From the NCBI RefSeq assembly GCF_019100565.1, contig NZ_JAHRID010000003.1, positions 496,001 to 560,000 on the forward strand: a stretch of DNA of 64,000 bases, given 5' to 3'. The notes beneath the pieces are model-generated. The model was not told the DNA's origin, made no database searches, and worked only from the letters and a program-made list of their open reading frames with translations. The stretch is from Arsukibacterium indicum. Lineage in GTDB: Bacteria > Pseudomonadota > Gammaproteobacteria > Enterobacterales > Alteromonadaceae. Positions 34,220 to 43,639 of this stretch are shown piece by piece. Positions within the stretch are counted from its first letter, which is position 1, and each line of letters opens with the position of its first letter. Made by a program: the position numbers and the translations under genes.

Positions 34220-36805
34220 CTAAAAGCGATAGCTCACTTTGCCGTAAATAAACTGACCTCGGGGGTTGTGAACCCTTGATGCATAGCCATATAAGTCGGC
34301 GTCACCATCACCTATAGCAAATGGTGGATCTTCATCCAGCGCATTATTCATGCCCAGCACCAGTTGGGTTTTCTCGTTCAGACTGTACCTTAGCTGCACA
34401 TCTAACAGCATTTGAGCGCTGATCGACCGCGTCGAGGTGCTTTCAACGTCACTTGGTGCAGCGTAGTCTTCAAATTCACCTATATAACTCAGGCTGGTCA
34501 CCACTCCCCAATCCCCGTGACTCCAGTCTGCGGCTGCCAACCAGCGATGTTGCGGATAGTTATATTCACCGGCGTAATCAATACCATTTTTCTCAAATTT
34601 ACTGATATACGACCAGTCAAGGTTAAACCTTACCTGCCCCATATTCTGTAACCCCAGAAGGTAAGATGTTGATAGGTCTAAACCTGTTGCTTCCTGCGAA
34701 CTGACATTAACATAGCTGTTAAACAGTCTGGACAATTCACCAAGCGTTTGTCCTGGCAAGGGGTCTAAGCGGACACAAACGGTGCTGTTCTGATTATTAC
34801 ACTCGGCGTTATAGACGTTCTCAAAATCATTTTTATCAATTTTATTGTCCTGAGTAATACTCCAGATATCGACGGTAACATCAAACTGATCATTAACCTG
34901 CCAGACAGCGCCAACATTAAATGTTTCTGATTCCTCAGGTTTCAGCCCCTCGCTGCCAACAAAAACGATGGTATAGTCGGTAGCGGCACATGCCGGGTTA
35001 GTTGGATCCGCGGTCGGACAACGGAAGGTATCGGTAAAAAACACCGATTCCTGAGATGGTCCTAAACCAATCTGAGCCAGGGATGGCGCCCTGAAGCCCT
35101 GACCAAAAGACGCCCGCAGGGTGAAGTTATCCCTTGGTCGCCATTTCATCGTGAGTTGAGGGTTGGTGGTTGAACCAAAATCACTGTAGTGGTCATAGCG
35201 ACCCGCCACAGTAAATTCCAGCTGATCAGATACCGGCACTAACAGTTCAAGATATGCCGCATATTGATCCCGGGCTGCCTGGGCAGAGACCGACTCCGTA
35301 CCGAAAATCAGCCCGCGTTGAAATTGATCATCTGGCTGATCAAATGCATCTTCCTCGCGATATTCCACACCGGCAGCCAACGACACCATCTGGTCACCTA
35401 AAGCAAAGGCTTCGCCGCTAATGCTGGCGTCGTATGCCGTAATATGCGACTCACCACGCCGAACCAGCGAGGTGGTTATTGCGTCAATTACTTCAGCTGA
35501 ATTATAAACACCACCGAACGGGTTATAATTGCCCAGATTAATTTGCTCCTGCAGGAAGTCTGTCCGCACCCAGCCTTGCTGCTTACTACCTGTCTGCATA
35601 GACTCACTGCGGCCTTTCTGCGCAGATAGGTCCCAGTCCCAGTTTTGTAACTGGCCGCGTAAACCGACCACCAGGCGCAGAGAGTCAGACTCAATATCCC
35701 AAACCCTGGGGCCCGCATCTACCGTGCGAAAGCGGTTTATTGCAATATCTTCACCAAAGGGATTGTTTGGGTGAGACGCTGGCACCGTTAAACCGGCATC
35801 ACCATCCAGCGGTGTTGCCGCACCTGATGCCTGCGAACGGTTATGTTGCACAGCAAGCTCAACATAGCCCTGCAAATTTGTTGTCAGCTGCTGACTACCC
35901 TGAAAAATAGCACCAACCCGTTCTGCTGCCGGCACAACCATACCAAAGGGCCCGTAATCGAATACGCAGGTTTGACCAAATGCCTGATCCGCCGGACACC
36001 CAGGATCAATCCGGGTTTCGCCATTTACAATAAAGTTGCCGGGAAAGCCCCGCGAAGAGCGTAAATCCAGGCCGCCATAAGGCGCCTGATTCGCTGTACC
36101 AAACCGGCCCATTTCCGCTCCGGTGATGACGGTATTTTTAAAGTAATCCAGGATCAGGGTGGCATTGGCATCATCTGTTTCTGTGCCCCATACCAGACTT
36201 GCTGAGGTTTCATCATACGAGGGCCCGGTCGTACCGCCGTGGCTGACACTGAGCTCTGCACCGTCAAAGTCTTTGCGTAAAATAATGTTAACAACACCGG
36301 CAACGGCATCTGAACCATAAACCGCTGATGCGCCATCTTTCAGTATTTCAATCCGCTCAATTGCCGCAACCGGAATACTATTAATGTCGACAAAAGAGTT
36401 CGCAATGTTTTCTGCAAAAGCACTTACCGCTACCCGCCGGCCATTAATTAGCACAAGTGTGGCATCTGAACCAAAGCCACGTAAACTGATCGCCGCACCA
36501 CCGTTAGCGGTAGAATCCTGATTATTACCCCGGGTAGAGAAAGTACCGGTACCTGCAACCGGCGTGCGCTCCAGCAACTGCTGTAAATTGGCAAAACCTG
36601 ACTTTGCAATTTCATCACGGCCAATTACAGCAATAGGAGCGGCACCTTCCAAATCATTGCGTTTAATGCGGGAGCCAGTAACTTCGATTCGCTCAACCTG
36701 TTGCGAAGTTGCTTGCTCTGAGTTTTGTTGCGCCGCACTGATTTCACTATAAACCAGAGAGTTTACTGCCAGCGCACAGAGGGAAAATTTAAATAACGTT
36801 TTCAT
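34220..36805 (-). CDS. TonB-dependent receptor
   Basis: 861 residues with a signal peptide (cleaved near ISAAQQ). A TonB-box-like VERIEVTGSRIKR is followed by a plug domain with LQQLLERTPVAG, ISLRGFGSDATLVLINGRR and IERIEILKDGASAVYGSDAVAGVVNI. The 22-strand barrel ends GKVSYRF with the C-terminal Phe. This is the I-K-R-x-D subgroup common in Alteromonadales and Xanthomonadales, often for peptides or plant/algal compounds; its ligand is unknown. It belongs to a different subgroup from the two receptors of the starch locus, and I found no ATACGTAT operator upstream. It is monocistronic. Confidence 0.94.
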   Translation of the reverse strand: MKTLFKFSLCALAVNSLVYSEISAAQQNSEQATSQQVERIEVTGSRIKRNDLEGAAPIAVIGRDEIAKSGFANLQQLLERTPVAGTGTFSTRGNNQDSTANGGAAISLRGFGSDATLVLINGRRVAVSAFAENIANSFVDINSIPVAAIERIEILKDGASAVYGSDAVAGVVNIILRKDFDGAELSVSHGGTTGPSYDETSASLVWGTETDDANATLILDYFKNTVITGAEMGRFGTANQAPYGGLDLRSSRGFPGNFIVNGETRIDPGCPADQAFGQTCVFDYGPFGMVVPAAERVGAIFQGSQQLTTNLQGYVELAVQHNRSQASGAATPLDGDAGLTVPASHPNNPFGEDIAINRFRTVDAGPRVWDIESDSLRLVVGLRGQLQNWDWDLSAQKGRSESMQTGSKQQGWVRTDFLQEQINLGNYNPFGGVYNSAEVIDAITTSLVRRGESHITAYDASISGEAFALGDQMVSLAAGVEYREEDAFDQPDDQFQRGLIFGTESVSAQAARDQYAAYLELLVPVSDQLEFTVAGRYDHYSDFGSTTNPQLTMKWRPRDNFTLRASFGQGFRAPSLAQIGLGPSQESVFFTDTFRCPTADPTNPACAATDYTIVFVGSEGLKPEESETFNVGAVWQVNDQFDVTVDIWSITQDNKIDKNDFENVYNAECNNQNSTVCVRLDPLPGQTLGELSRLFNSYVNVSSQEATGLDLSTSYLLGLQNMGQVRFNLDWSYISKFEKNGIDYAGEYNYPQHRWLAAADWSHGDWGVVTSLSYIGEFEDYAAPSDVESTSTRSISAQMLLDVQLRYSLNEKTQLVLGMNNALDEDPPFAIGDGDADLYGYASRVHNPRGQFIYGKVSYRF

Positions 36806-36946
36806 ATGCTTCCTTATTGTTATTTGCGTTGCGTACTACAACTTAGTCTGCAACCATGGTTTAGCATAAAAAACAGCAAATTAACACAGGTCGGTTTAAA
36901 TTAACCCTTGAGACAATTCAGAAAGCTTTTATAACGCGATAAATAC

Positions 36947-36975
36947 AAAAAGGCTCCGCGTTGCGGAGCCTTTTT
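36947..36975 (-). terminator. Intrinsic terminator after the DUF4124 gene
   Basis: A perfect 13-bp stem (36947-36959 with 36963-36975, core GGCTCCGC) with A/T runs on both sides lies 44 bases past the 37019-37471 stop. Confidence 0.85.
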
Positions 36976-37018
36976 GTTAAACAATTCGCTTTGAAAATGC
37001 TGAATCTAATACTGAATA

Positions 37019-37471
37019 TTAATTTCCTGCTTGCGCGTATTGCCGCTCAAGCGTTACTGCCTGTGCCTGTAAACCACGCAAAGTAGCACGTTCAGCGCTG
37101 ATACGCTCAGCAAAACGTTGTTCGGTACGTTCGATTTTCTGAGCAATTGCGGTAACTTCTTCTGCCCGCGGGAAACTGCGTCTGAGTTTATATTGTTCAG
37201 CTTTAAGCTCTTCAAGCAACAAGCTTTTTTCCTGCTCAAGCTTTGCTATCTGAAACTCGACAAAGCGACTTTTCCGTTTTACTGCATCAACCTGTTGTTT
37301 AAACTCACCAGGTGTACCCGACAGTGCCGTGCCTACCGGCCGCATATCAACTGCTTCAGCATCCTTTGCGCATGGAAACTGGCTAAACTCGACAACGCCA
37401 TTGGTTTCGCATTTATACACCGTCGCCTGCGCTGAAAACGCCCCAAAAAATAATAACGACAAGTATCTCAT
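37019..37471 (-). CDS. Exported DUF4124-type protein with coiled-coil tail
   Basis: 150 residues: a short signal peptide (cleaved after AQA), a DUF4124-like start (VYKCETNGVVEFSQFPC), then from about residue 55 a charged coiled coil (FQIAKLEQEKSLLLEELKAE, IAQKIERTEQRFAERISAE). No functional motif. It is followed by a strong terminator, and upstream lies the end of speE with a hairpin between, so it is probably a single-gene unit. Function unknown; periplasmic location inferred. Confidence 0.8.
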   Translation of the reverse strand: MRYLSLLFFGAFSAQATVYKCETNGVVEFSQFPCAKDAEAVDMRPVGTALSGTPGEFKQQVDAVKRKSRFVEFQIAKLEQEKSLLLEELKAEQYKLRRSFPRAEEVTAIAQKIERTEQRFAERISAERATLRGLQAQAVTLERQYAQAGN

Positions 37472-37506
37472 ATTACTTCACCCTTTTTATGAGCAATAAA
37501 TGTACA

Positions 37507-37532
37507 AAAGGCTTGCCAATTAAGCAAGCTTT
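37507..37532 (-). terminator. Probable terminator after speE
   Basis: A stem GCTTGC (37511-37516) with GCAAGC (37524-37529), extended by AAAG/CTTT with a bulge, gives a T-rich end on the minus strand. Confidence 0.5.
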
Positions 37533-37594
37533 GTGTTTTATTTATTTTTACGTTTCGCTGGCCGTTCTCTGTACAGTCTACTTTGAACTTCCAC

Positions 37595-38458
37595 TTAATT
37601 GGTTTGCAGGGCTTTTTTCATAAAGTTTGGCAAGGCGCCTGCGGCTTTATGAATGTCAACGTTATAGTATTCTGTTGCAAATGGGGCCTGTTGGGCATCA
37701 GCTTCCCGAAACCCGTTAAAAGCGGCATCTTTGCGTGCCAGTGTACAAGTCCACCAGCCTGACGGATACACCATCTGCGGGAAGTTAAGCGTTTGCAGGG
37801 CAGCGAAGCCCGCATCGCTCATCGCCTGGCGCATTGCTGATAACAACGGCATATGAATTAACGGCGATTCACTTTGTTGTACCAGAATTCCGCCTGAACG
37901 CAGCGCCTGCAGGCAGCTGGCATAAAACGCCCGGTTAAACAGCCCCTCTCCCGGACCAATAGGATCGGTAGAGTCGACAATAATTACATCAACCGAGCCT
38001 GCCGGCGCTTCACGCATAAACTTTATACCATCAGCAAACTGCAGGGTTGCCCGCGGGTCATTATTTGATGCACACAACTCCGGAAAATACTTTTCTGCCA
38101 TCCGGGTAACCTGTTCGTCGATATCAATCTGGGTGACTGTCTCGACACCGGGGTGTTTCAATACTTCACGCAGCGTACCGCAGTCGCCACCACCGATAAT
38201 TACCACGTTTTTTGGATCCGGGTGAGTAAACAGTACCGGATGACTCAGCATTTCATGATACAAAAAGTTATCGCGGCTGCTGAGCATTATCACATCATCA
38301 ATCACCATTAAATTACCGAAATGACTGGTTTCATACATCGCAATTTTCTGGAACGGCGACTGCACTTCATCCAGTTTTCTGGTAATCGCCAGACCAAAGA
38401 CGCTGCCACTGTCAGCAAAAACTTCGGTCAGCCACTTTTTGTCATCAAATACTGACAT
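37595..38458 (-). CDS. speE: Spermidine synthase (polyamine aminopropyltransferase)
   Basis: 287 residues from ATG 38458, which has GGGG 7 bases upstream; an ATG two codons earlier (38464) is too close to that site. The class I methyltransferase-like fold carries VIIGGGDCGTLREVLKHP, TQIDIDEQV, IVDSTDPIGPGEGLF and QSESPLIH, matching SpeE. It transfers aminopropyl from decarboxylated S-adenosylmethionine to putrescine. It is divergent from speA, 135 bases away, so arginine decarboxylation to agmatine and spermidine formation are linked. speB and speD are not in the window. Confidence 0.94.
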   Translation of the reverse strand: MSVFDDKKWLTEVFADSGSVFGLAITRKLDEVQSPFQKIAMYETSHFGNLMVIDDVIMLSSRDNFLYHEMLSHPVLFTHPDPKNVVIIGGGDCGTLREVLKHPGVETVTQIDIDEQVTRMAEKYFPELCASNNDPRATLQFADGIKFMREAPAGSVDVIIVDSTDPIGPGEGLFNRAFYASCLQALRSGGILVQQSESPLIHMPLLSAMRQAMSDAGFAALQTLNFPQMVYPSGWWTCTLARKDAAFNGFREADAQQAPFATEYYNVDIHKAAGALPNFMKKALQTN

Positions 38459-38593
38459 TTTCATTCCCCTTTAACGTATAGGTCGCATATTTTGCCTGTA
38501 TGGGCGGCAACAAACAAATTTTTATCGTTTTTTGCTGCAGCGTAATGGCATAGGCTTTACACTATCTGACAGAGAAATTTTTAAGGAACCGTA

Positions 38594-40480
38594 ATGGCTG
38601 ATTGGGGTATTGAAAAGGCACGTTCTATTTATAACGTTGCTGTATGGAGTGAAGGCTACTTTGACGTGAATCAGGATGGCAACTTAATTGCCTATCCGGA
38701 TCAGGATCACAGTAAAGCGGGGATCAGCTTTCCGGAGCTGACTAACCGCTTTAAAGAAGAAGGCCTGACCCTGCCGGTACTGGTGCGTTTTACCGATATA
38801 TTGCAGCACCGGGTTGATACCCTGATCAAGTCGTTCAGAAATGCCAAAGCTGAAAAAGATTATCAGGGCCAGTACACGGCTGTTTATCCGATTAAAGTTA
38901 ACCAGCAGTTTTCGGTGGTCAAACGCCTGATCAGCCATGAAAGCGGCAAAGTTGGTCTGGAAGCGGGTAGTAAGCCCGAACTGATGGCCATTCTGGGTGT
39001 TACCGAAAAACCACTGCAGATTGTCTGCAACGGCTACAAAGACAGCGAATTTCTCAGGCTGGCGACCATTGGCCAGATGATGGGCCACACTGTCTATGTC
39101 GTAGTGGAAAAACTGTCTGAATTAAAAACCCTGTTACGGGAAATTGATAATTTAGGCGCCGCTCCCCGTATCGGTATCCGAATTCGCTTAAATTCAGTTG
39201 GTAAAGGTAAGTGGCAAAACACCGGTGGTGAGAAGGGTAAGTTTGGTTTAACGGCTACCCAGGTACTGCAGGCGATTGATGTGCTACGCGCTGCCGGCAA
39301 GCTCGACCTGCTGCAGTTAGTGCATTTTCATATTGGGTCGCAAATTGCCAATATCCGCGATATTCATAACGCCATTCGCGAATGTGCCCGTCACTACGCT
39401 GAGTTGCGCACACTGGGCGTGCCTATTACCACGGTGGATGTTGGTGGCGGTTTAGGGGTCGACTACGAAGGCTCAAAGTCACGCTCAGCATGCTCAATGA
39501 ACTACACCATGATGGAATATGCCCGTAATGTGGTAACTGGTTTAAAGGAAGTGTGTGACGAGTACGACTTACCCCACCCGAATATTATTACTGAATCAGG
39601 CCGGGCGATGACCGCGCACCACGCAGTACTGGTTACCGACGCTATTGATATTGAACGGGCACCCGGTCTGGTAAATCTGCCCGAGCCAAGCGAAGATGCG
39701 CCGACCGTTATTTTAGGCCTATGGGATGCCTATCAAAACGTGACGCCACGCTCAGCCATTGAAGCCTATCACGATGCTATTCACTACTTTACCGATGCGC
39801 ATGCCCAGTATGTCCATGGTTTATTGACGCTGCAGGACTGGTCGCTGCTGGAGCAGATTTACTTTGCCACCATTAACAAAGTACGGGCCAACCTGGATTT
39901 ATCTGCGCGCTCACACCGGGCAATTCATGATGAACTGAACGAGAAACTTGCTGATAAATTATTCGTTAACTTCTCGCTGTTTCAGTCAATGCCAGATGCC
40001 TGGGGTATCGACCAGCTGTTTCCGGTAATGCCGCTGGAAAGGATGAAAGAGCCGCTGGATCACCGGGCAATTATTCAGGATATAACCTGTGACTCTGACG
40101 GCCAGCTTAAAAGTTACGCCGATGGCAATGGTATCGAATCCAGCTTGCCACTACCGGTATACAAAGAAGATGAACAGTATTTACTGGGCATGTTTATGGT
40201 TGGCGCCTATCAGGAAATCTTAGGTGATTTGCATAACCTGTTCGGTGATACCGACTCTGTGCATGTTGAGCTGACGGATGATGGCGGTTATAAGTTAACC
40301 AATATTATTAAAGGTGATACGGTGGCCGATGTGCTGCGCTACGTCCAGTTTGATGCTGATAAGCTGCTGAGATCATATACTAAGCAGCTTGCTAAACTGG
40401 ATATGACGGCTGTGCAGAAAGACGCCTTGCTGGATGAGCTTAAATCCGGCGTATATGGTTATACCTATTTCGAAGATTAA
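38594..40480 (+). CDS. speA: Biosynthetic arginine decarboxylase
   Basis: 628 residues, a PLP-dependent fold III enzyme converting arginine to agmatine for putrescine synthesis. The PLP lysine is K101 in VYPIKVNQQ. HFHIGSQI, VDVGGGLGVDYEG and ESGRAMTAHHAVL are family blocks, and C499 in CDSDG is the active-site cysteine supplied across the dimer. AAGGAA precedes the ATG. It is divergent from speE and followed by a good terminator. Length is normal for SpeA, with the helical insertion and C-terminal extension present. Confidence 0.96.
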   Translation: MADWGIEKARSIYNVAVWSEGYFDVNQDGNLIAYPDQDHSKAGISFPELTNRFKEEGLTLPVLVRFTDILQHRVDTLIKSFRNAKAEKDYQGQYTAVYPIKVNQQFSVVKRLISHESGKVGLEAGSKPELMAILGVTEKPLQIVCNGYKDSEFLRLATIGQMMGHTVYVVVEKLSELKTLLREIDNLGAAPRIGIRIRLNSVGKGKWQNTGGEKGKFGLTATQVLQAIDVLRAAGKLDLLQLVHFHIGSQIANIRDIHNAIRECARHYAELRTLGVPITTVDVGGGLGVDYEGSKSRSACSMNYTMMEYARNVVTGLKEVCDEYDLPHPNIITESGRAMTAHHAVLVTDAIDIERAPGLVNLPEPSEDAPTVILGLWDAYQNVTPRSAIEAYHDAIHYFTDAHAQYVHGLLTLQDWSLLEQIYFATINKVRANLDLSARSHRAIHDELNEKLADKLFVNFSLFQSMPDAWGIDQLFPVMPLERMKEPLDHRAIIQDITCDSDGQLKSYADGNGIESSLPLPVYKEDEQYLLGMFMVGAYQEILGDLHNLFGDTDSVHVELTDDGGYKLTNIIKGDTVADVLRYVQFDADKLLRSYTKQLAKLDMTAVQKDALLDELKSGVYGYTYFED

Positions 40481-40507
40481 GCTAGAATAGCCACTGATCG
40501 GACAAGT

Positions 40508-40534
40508 ACAGAGCAGCCCAGGGCTGCTCTGTTT
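40508..40534 (+). terminator. Intrinsic terminator after speA
   Basis: A 12-bp perfect stem (ACAGAGCAGCCC at 40508-40519 with 40521-40532) runs into TTT. The loop is very tight, so the top pairs probably open. Confidence 0.8.
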
Positions 40535-40590
40535 GTCTCAGGCTTATTTCCTGTGGCTGTTACCGGCTACACTAAATAATCAGGTGCGCT

Positions 40591-41484
40591 ATGTTATCGT
40601 TTCTACCAAAGCCGATTGTCGGCGTATTATCAGTAATACTGTATTTCCTCAATACTTTGTTCTGGTTTGTGCCGGTAACAATATTAGCCATATTAAAGCT
40701 ACCTCCTGTCAGCCGCTGGCAAAGCTGGATGACCTACCTGCTGGACGCCTGTGCCGTTGCCTGGATTAGCGTTAATAATTTTACCACCGCGCTGTTTACC
40801 CGGATCCACTGGAACGTCCAGGGGCTGGAGCAGTTATCCCGCAAAGACTGGTACCTTATCCTGGCCAACCATCAGTCGTGGGCAGACATTCTGGTTTTAC
40901 AGAACATTTTTAACCGCAAAATTCCTTTTATTAAGTTCTTCCTGAAAAAAGAACTGATATATGTGCCACTGCTGGGCATATGCTGGTGGGCGCTCGATTT
41001 CCCGTTTATGAAGCGCTACAGCAAAAGCTTTCTGCAGAAAAATCCGCATTTAAAAGGAAAAGACATTGAAACCACCCGCCGCGCTTGCCGGAAGTTTCAG
41101 TTTAAACCGTCCACTATTATGAATTTTGTCGAAGGTACCCGCTTCACCAAAGAAAAGCATGATCAGCAGCAATCACCGTTCAGCCGGCTGTTAAAACCGA
41201 AAGCCGGTGGCGTGGCGTTCGTGCTCGGTGCCATGGGCAATCAGCTGCATAAAATGCTGGATGTGACCATCTATTATCCGCAGGGCATCCCCAGTTTCTG
41301 GGATTATATTTCCGGTAAAGTTCGTGATATAACTGTCAACATTAACGTATTACCGATCACCAACGATTTGATTGGCGACTATAACGATCCGGTTTACCGC
41401 GAGCACTTTCAACAGTGGGTAAACCAGTTATGGCAGCATAAAGATCAGGAGTTGGCCGCATTAGCGCAAAAAGGAGTAGCCTGA
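40591..41484 (+). CDS. PlsC/YihG-type acyltransferase (first of tandem pair)
   Basis: 297 residues with an N-terminal membrane segment (10-35). The glycerolipid acyltransferase motifs are present: NHQSWAD (N-H-x4-D, H94 and D99), then FVEGTRFTKEKH as motif III, and a PKAGG substrate block. It probably acylates lysophosphatidic acid or a related lysolipid at the inner membrane, most like E. coli YihG. The stop overlaps the next ATG by one base (TGATG), so it is coupled to a paralogue. Acyl specificity cannot be read. Confidence 0.88.
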   Translation: MLSFLPKPIVGVLSVILYFLNTLFWFVPVTILAILKLPPVSRWQSWMTYLLDACAVAWISVNNFTTALFTRIHWNVQGLEQLSRKDWYLILANHQSWADILVLQNIFNRKIPFIKFFLKKELIYVPLLGICWWALDFPFMKRYSKSFLQKNPHLKGKDIETTRRACRKFQFKPSTIMNFVEGTRFTKEKHDQQQSPFSRLLKPKAGGVAFVLGAMGNQLHKMLDVTIYYPQGIPSFWDYISGKVRDITVNINVLPITNDLIGDYNDPVYREHFQQWVNQLWQHKDQELAALAQKGVA

Positions 41485-42431
41485 TGTTAAGCTTTTTACC
41501 CGGTTGGTTACTGTTACCTGTCAGCTTTAGTTGTTTTGCGCTGAACCTGGCGTTCTGGGGTATTATTGTTACCCCTATAGGCATCTTTAAACTGCTACTG
41601 CCGTTTAAAGGTGCGCACAGAGTGCTGGCGATGGCTGGCCGCAGCTGTTTTCGCGGCTGGACTATGGTGAATACCGGCCTGATTAACCTTTTTAATGACG
41701 TTAACTGGCAAATCAGTGGCGAGCAGACGCTTGACAGGGAAAGCTGGTATCTGCTGATTGCTAATCACAAAAGCTGGCTGGATATTCCGGTGGTTAGTGG
41801 CTTTGCCCATCCCCTTATTCCAGAACCCAAGTTTTTCTTAAAAGATCAGTTAAAATGGATCCCGTTCCTCGGAACTGGATGCTGGGCGCTCGATATGCCC
41901 TATATGAAGCGTTACAGTGCAGCAACGCTGGCTAAATACCCGCATTTAAAAGGCAAGGATATCGCCACCACCCGTAAATCGTGCGCCAAATTTTTAACGG
42001 TGCCCACCACCATTATTAATTTTGTTGAAGGTAGCCGCTGCACGGAACAAAAACGCCTGGCCAGAAAGAGTCCGTTTCAGTATTTGCTGCCGCCAAAAGC
42101 CGGCGGAATTGCCTTTACCCTGGCCAGCATGGGTGAACAGTTTAATGCTATTCTGGATTTAACCTTGATTTATCCGGATAACCAGCAGCATGTTGCGCTT
42201 GACATGCTGATGGGCCGCCTGAAAAGAATTGTGATTAAAGCAGATGTGCTGGCAGTTGATGAACAGGTAATTGGCGACTACTTCAATGATCCGGCATTTC
42301 GCGAGCGCTTTCAGCTTTGGTTGAATCAGCGCTGGCAGGCTAAAGATCAGTATATTCAGGCGTTTTATCAGCAAGAGCAGCAAACCACTACCGCACAGCA
42401 ACAAGCTTTGCGCCCAGGCCAACAGCTTTAA
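41484..42431 (+). CDS. PlsC/YihG-type acyltransferase (second of tandem pair)
   Basis: 315 residues, clearly a paralogue of the preceding protein (shared MLSFLP start, KGKDI-TTR block and PKAGG). Motifs: NHKSWLD (H95, D100) and FVEGSRCTEQKR. One N-terminal hydrophobic segment lies at about 8-35. It has a Gln-rich tail of about 20 residues that the first copy lacks. The two probably arose by local duplication and may differ in acyl-chain or substrate choice. It converges on the methyltransferase gene with a 4-base stop overlap. Confidence 0.88.
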   Translation: MLSFLPGWLLLPVSFSCFALNLAFWGIIVTPIGIFKLLLPFKGAHRVLAMAGRSCFRGWTMVNTGLINLFNDVNWQISGEQTLDRESWYLLIANHKSWLDIPVVSGFAHPLIPEPKFFLKDQLKWIPFLGTGCWALDMPYMKRYSAATLAKYPHLKGKDIATTRKSCAKFLTVPTTIINFVEGSRCTEQKRLARKSPFQYLLPPKAGGIAFTLASMGEQFNAILDLTLIYPDNQQHVALDMLMGRLKRIVIKADVLAVDEQVIGDYFNDPAFRERFQLWLNQRWQAKDQYIQAFYQQEQQTTTAQQQALRPGQQL

Positions 42432-43630
42432 CAGCGCTCTGCCTGCAGCAGCAGGTTGCGTGGTGTTACCTGATAATCGCAAAACGCGGCCAGGGTAACC
42501 TGATAACCATGCTGTTGCAGGTATAGCGCGCGGTCCAATACCAGCCAAAGCTCCAGCGGTCGCCGGAACAAATGCCTTACCAGTTCAATTCGCCTTACCA
42601 GTGCTGCATGTTTGGCACCTTGCAGCAAATAGTGATGCCAGTCAGGTGCTGCAGGCAGTTGCAGCTGATGTTGCTGAGCGGCCCAGCGGCCAAAATCAGC
42701 AAAATCACCACTGAACCAGTGCTTACCAACTGACGACAATGGCTGGTAACGGTTATCACCGGTCAGGTCTGTGCGCAGAGCCTGATAAGCCAGGCGCCAC
42801 TGCACTTCGGTATGCCTTAGCTTTTCAACCCGGGCGCCGGCCGTTACCTGGCCCTGCACTGCCAGCTTTAAATCATGTTGACTCAGCACTAGGTCATGCT
42901 GCTTTGCCAGTGCTGATAATGGCTGATAGCACTGTTCGTGAATCAGATGGTAACAGCAGGGAACAATATGCAACTGCCGGCAACCGGCCGCAACCGCCTG
43001 TTGCAGCAACTGAATATGCAGCTGGCCACAGGCATGCAGCGCCAGTACCTGCTGCTGCGCTGCCAGCACAGCACTGCCTTGCGCTGTTAGCACATCAGCA
43101 TGAACAAAGCGTTGCGGGATATGAAACTGGCTGGCCAGGGCACTACCATCAGCGCACAGTTGCTGCTGCCACTCGATACTGGTTACCGGCCGCTGAAACT
43201 GCCAGGCCAGTAAGCGCCCCAGGTGGCCTTTACCTGCGCACCATTCCAGCATTGGCAGCGAACTTGCTGGCAGTCGCCGGGCAAAAGCGTTGATCTGCTC
43301 TAATTTACGGCCGCCAATGCCGTTGGCCAGCCAGAAAGGTATAGGTTTTACCTCGTTGTCGGTCAGGGTGTTACCGGTGGCTCGCAGATAGGTGTCGAGC
43401 TCAAACAAACCACTGAAAAAGTCTGCAAAATATTGTTGTTGTAAGGCCGGGTCCTGGTCAATCTCTGCCAGCGCTTCCTCTGGCAGACCCATGAGCTTTT
43501 CCACCAGCGCCGGATTATGCCAGGGTAATTGCTGGCAGGCAAAAGGCACCAGTTGCCAGTACTCCTGGTACTGCTTAAGTAAGGTACTGCAGTGGTTAAA
43601 CGCCTGTTGCAGTGCAGAGTTGTTAGTCAC
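42428..43630 (-). CDS. SAM-dependent methyltransferase, Methyltransf_32/GSTCD-like
   Basis: 400 residues. The SAM-binding motif I LEWCAGKGHLGRLL lies at 128-141, followed by VTSIEWQ for the acidic ribose contact. A Cys/His cluster (LHACGQLH, HIVPCCYHL) and the C-terminal CDYQVTPRNLLLQAE are typical of the Methyltransf_32 group related to eukaryotic GSTCD. The substrate is unknown. It lies 9 bases downstream of cnoX on the same strand and is probably co-transcribed with it. Confidence 0.8.
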   Translation of the reverse strand: MTNNSALQQAFNHCSTLLKQYQEYWQLVPFACQQLPWHNPALVEKLMGLPEEALAEIDQDPALQQQYFADFFSGLFELDTYLRATGNTLTDNEVKPIPFWLANGIGGRKLEQINAFARRLPASSLPMLEWCAGKGHLGRLLAWQFQRPVTSIEWQQQLCADGSALASQFHIPQRFVHADVLTAQGSAVLAAQQQVLALHACGQLHIQLLQQAVAAGCRQLHIVPCCYHLIHEQCYQPLSALAKQHDLVLSQHDLKLAVQGQVTAGARVEKLRHTEVQWRLAYQALRTDLTGDNRYQPLSSVGKHWFSGDFADFGRWAAQQHQLQLPAAPDWHHYLLQGAKHAALVRRIELVRHLFRRPLELWLVLDRALYLQQHGYQVTLAAFCDYQVTPRNLLLQAERC

Positions 43631-43639
43631 CGGTAGCAG

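Noticed and set aside
34220-36805. Third TonB-dependent receptor as a member of the starch regulon
   Set aside because: It belongs to a different receptor subgroup and has no ATACGTAT palindrome upstream.
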